From the NCBI GenBank assembly GCA_031267475.1, contig JAIRZA010000114.1, positions 1 to 14,085 on the forward strand: a DNA stretch of 14,085 nucleotides, given 5' to 3'. The notes beneath the pieces are model-generated. The model did no database searches and was not told where the DNA came from. It saw only the letters and a list, made by a program, of their open reading frames with translations. Within the stretch, counting starts at the first letter, position 1. Every line of letters begins with the position of its first letter. Positions 12,656 through 14,085 of the stretch are shown one piece after another. Origin of the DNA: Spirochaetaceae bacterium. Lineage in GTDB: Bacteria; Spirochaetota; Spirochaetia; Treponematales; Breznakiellaceae. The position numbers and the translations under genes are program-made.

Positions 12656-13306
12656 ATGAATAGGCCTATAATCGCGCCGTCTATACTAAGCGCTGATTTC
12701 TCAAACATGGGAAAAGCGATTGACGACATAACCGCTTCTGGCGCGGAGTGGGTTCACATGGATATAATGGACGGCGGCTTTGTGCCGCCAATAACTTTCG
12801 GCGCGAAAATGGCTGCTGATTTACGCGTCAGGACAAAACTGCCGTTTGATGTACACCTTATGACTCAGACCCCGCAGAATTTGCTAAATGATTTCGCCGC
12901 CGCCGGAGCGGATTATATAAGTTTTCATACAGAATCGGTGAGCCGCCCGCTTCACGTCATTCGAAAAATCAAGCAACTTGGGAAAAAAGCCGGCATAAGC
13001 ATAATTCCCGCTACACCGGTAAGCGCCATTAGCAACATTCTGCCGTTTGTAGACCTTGTACTCGTAATGACGGTGAATCCGGGCTATGGCGGGCAGTCTT
13101 GTATTACAGAATGTTTTACAAAAGTCGAGAATTTGACTCGCCAACGGCTGGAGCGGGGGATTAATTTCTTAATATCTGTCGATGGCGGGATAAACGAAAC
13201 AACAGCAAAGCAGGCCGCCGCCGCCGGAGCGGACGTACTTGTTACCGGCTCTGCTTTTTTTAACGCAGCCGATAAAACCGCTATCGTGCAAAAGCTGCGC
13301 GGCTAA
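12656..13306 (+). CDS. rpe: Ribulose-phosphate 3-epimerase
   Basis: This 216-residue TIM-barrel enzyme interconverts ribulose 5-phosphate and xylulose 5-phosphate in the cytosolic pentose phosphate pathway. The metal and catalytic residues are all present: Ser9 and Ser12 in APSILSADF, His34 and Asp36 in HMDIMDG, His67 in DVHLM, and Asp176 in SVDGGI. NPGYGGQ (141-147) is the phosphate-side loop. Two loops deviate from the commonest form: GFVPPITFG where Asn often follows VP, and IIPATP where LNPATP is usual. Length is standard. The start is fixed by homology, because family similarity begins within five residues of this ATG, which follows the promoter directly without a ribosome site. tmk follows after 8 bases, so the two are probably cotranscribed. 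Confidence 0.95.
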   Translation: MNRPIIAPSILSADFSNMGKAIDDITASGAEWVHMDIMDGGFVPPITFGAKMAADLRVRTKLPFDVHLMTQTPQNLLNDFAAAGADYISFHTESVSRPLHVIRKIKQLGKKAGISIIPATPVSAISNILPFVDLVLVMTVNPGYGGQSCITECFTKVENLTRQRLERGINFLISVDGGINETTAKQAAAAGADVLVTGSAFFNAADKTAIVQKLRG

Positions 13307-13314
13307 AGAAAATC

Positions 13315-13962
13315 ATGGGGGTTCTTCAAAATTTTGTCGTATTTGAAGGCGGAGACGGCAGCGGCACCAGTACGCAGCTTGGTATACTCAAACAGCGGTT
13401 CGCCGGCGGCGGGCCGGGGGCGCTGCCGCCGTTAGTCGCTACATTTGAGCCTACCGGCGGTCCGGTAGGACATTTTCTGCGTTCGGCGCTGCGCGGCGAT
13501 ATACAATTACTCGGCGAAACAATGGCCCGTTTGTTCTCGGCGGACCGCGCAGAACATCTGTACAAAGAGGACGGCGTGGTACAGCTTGCAAAACGAGGCA
13601 GTCTTGTTGTATGCGACCGCTACACGCTTTCTTCACGGGTGTACCAAGGAATTGAATGCGGCGATGAACTTCCGGTGATTCTGAATAAAGATTTTCCCGC
13701 GCCGGAGTTGCTTTTATACTTTGATGTGGATCCGATTATAGCCTTTGAACGTTGCAAACAGCGTTCCCAAAGAGACATCTACGAGCGGCTGAACTTCCAA
13801 ATACAAGTTCGCGGACGCTACCGCAGTCTTTTGGATTCATGCCGCGCCGAGGGCAGCTGTGTAGTTGAAATCGACGCGTCCGCCGCGATAGATTCTGTAG
13901 CGCAGGTGGTTTGGCGAAACATCAGTCAATTGCCGATAATGAAAGGGTGTACTGGTCAATAA
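13315..13962 (+). CDS. tmk: Thymidylate (dTMP) kinase with altered Walker A
   Basis: This 215-residue kinase converts dTMP to dTDP with ATP, for DNA precursor supply. Motifs: P-loop EGGDGSGTSTQ (11-21), EPTGGPVG (45-52), the DRY motif Asp101-Arg102-Tyr103 in VVCDRYTLSSRVYQG, and the LID region RCKQRSQRDIYERL. The P-loop lysine of the GxxxxGK[ST] consensus is Thr18; the codon is ACC, so it is not a single-base misread of AAA or AAG. All other motifs are intact, which argues for a working, perhaps lineage-specific variant. The start lies 8 bases after rpe with only a weak AAAGAAAA site. The 3' end overlaps the next gene by 16 bases if that gene begins at the GTG at 13947. Confidence 0.92.
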   Translation: MGVLQNFVVFEGGDGSGTSTQLGILKQRFAGGGPGALPPLVATFEPTGGPVGHFLRSALRGDIQLLGETMARLFSADRAEHLYKEDGVVQLAKRGSLVVCDRYTLSSRVYQGIECGDELPVILNKDFPAPELLLYFDVDPIIAFERCKQRSQRDIYERLNFQIQVRGRYRSLLDSCRAEGSCVVEIDASAAIDSVAQVVWRNISQLPIMKGCTGQ

Positions 13963-14085
13963 ACTATAAACGCGCTCTTGCCGCCTGCTTAGGGGTGCTT
14001 TTTTTGCTTGCAAACACCGCGCCGCTTGACGCATATATTGTCAGGTACAAGGAGCAGTTTTACCGTCTTTACCATTTGCACTACA
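13947..14085 (+). CDS. 5' end of an exported or membrane-anchored protein (cut by window edge)
   Basis: A frame opening with GTG at 13947 stays open to the end of the window (46 codons). It reads VYWSINYKRALAACLGVL at the start: a charged N-region, a hydrophobic core (ALAACLGVLFLLANTAPLDA) and then a polar stretch IVRYKEQFYRLYHLHY. This is a typical signal peptide or membrane anchor. GAAAGG directly abuts the GTG, so the start is uncertain, but no ATG lies in frame nearby. It overlaps the end of tmk by 16 bases, which suggests coupling with rpe and tmk. The function cannot be judged from the fragment. Confidence 0.6.
   Translation, partial: MYWSINYKRALAACLGVLFLLANTAPLDAYIVRYKEQFYRLYHLHY

Noticed and set aside
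12899..13231. Repeated 16-base string (CCGCCGCCGGAGCGGA) within rpe
   Set aside because: It encodes the two Ala-Ala-Gly-Ala-Asp turns of the TIM barrel, so protein constraint and codon bias explain it.
13837..14034. Minus-strand frame at the right edge
   Set aside because: It overlaps the conserved end of tmk and the signal-peptide-like start on the plus strand and has no features of its own.

Overview
The window looks like a chromosomal segment of a spirochaete, most likely Treponema or a close relative. This rests on overall gene style (a lipobox lipoprotein, an omptin-type outer-membrane protease, a tRNA gene without encoded CCA) and moderate G+C; no rRNA or other decisive marker is present, so the assignment is an inference. 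No transposase, phage gene, integrase or CRISPR array is visible. The DNA is almost fully coding, and no gene-free stretch exceeds 300 bases. || Left end (1-2193, plus strand): the 3' part of an omptin-like outer-membrane aspartyl protease with both catalytic pairs intact, a spacer with two mutually exclusive inverted repeats, and a lipoprotein with an Ig-like and a lamin-tail-like region. A 20-bp perfect G+C-rich hairpin (2213-2256) separates this block from the convergent genes. || Sulfur-carrier block (4010-2260, minus strand): four tightly packed genes, tusA-like, moeB/thiF-like E1, thiS-like carrier and JAMM metallopeptidase. The carrier ends in Gly-Gly-Gly-Leu-Cys, so its di-glycine end is masked by two residues that the JAMM enzyme probably removes. 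The E1 would then adenylate the exposed glycine, and the TusA-like protein could supply or relay sulfur. This matches the logic of protein-thiocarboxylate pathways (CysO/Mec+, QbsE/QbsD, HcyS/HcyD), but no sulfhydrylase is in the window, so the end product is open. Transcription starts at a good promoter almost touching the tusA start codon. || Middle (4074-4521): a small unknown gene on the minus strand, and tRNA-Pro(CGG) on the plus strand. || Recombination and transport block (12474-4546, minus strand): an ABC permease and ATPase of the TrpYZ/COG4120-COG1101 type without a binding-protein gene, followed by addB-like and addA-like genes for the two-nuclease double-strand-break resection enzyme. 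The four genes run in one direction with short gaps or overlaps and may form one operon. || Right end (12656-14085, plus strand): rpe (ribulose-phosphate 3-epimerase), tmk (dTMP kinase, with Thr in place of the Walker A lysine) and the beginning of an exported or membrane-anchored protein cut by the window edge. The rpe promoter also lies so close to the ATG that the mRNA should be leaderless.
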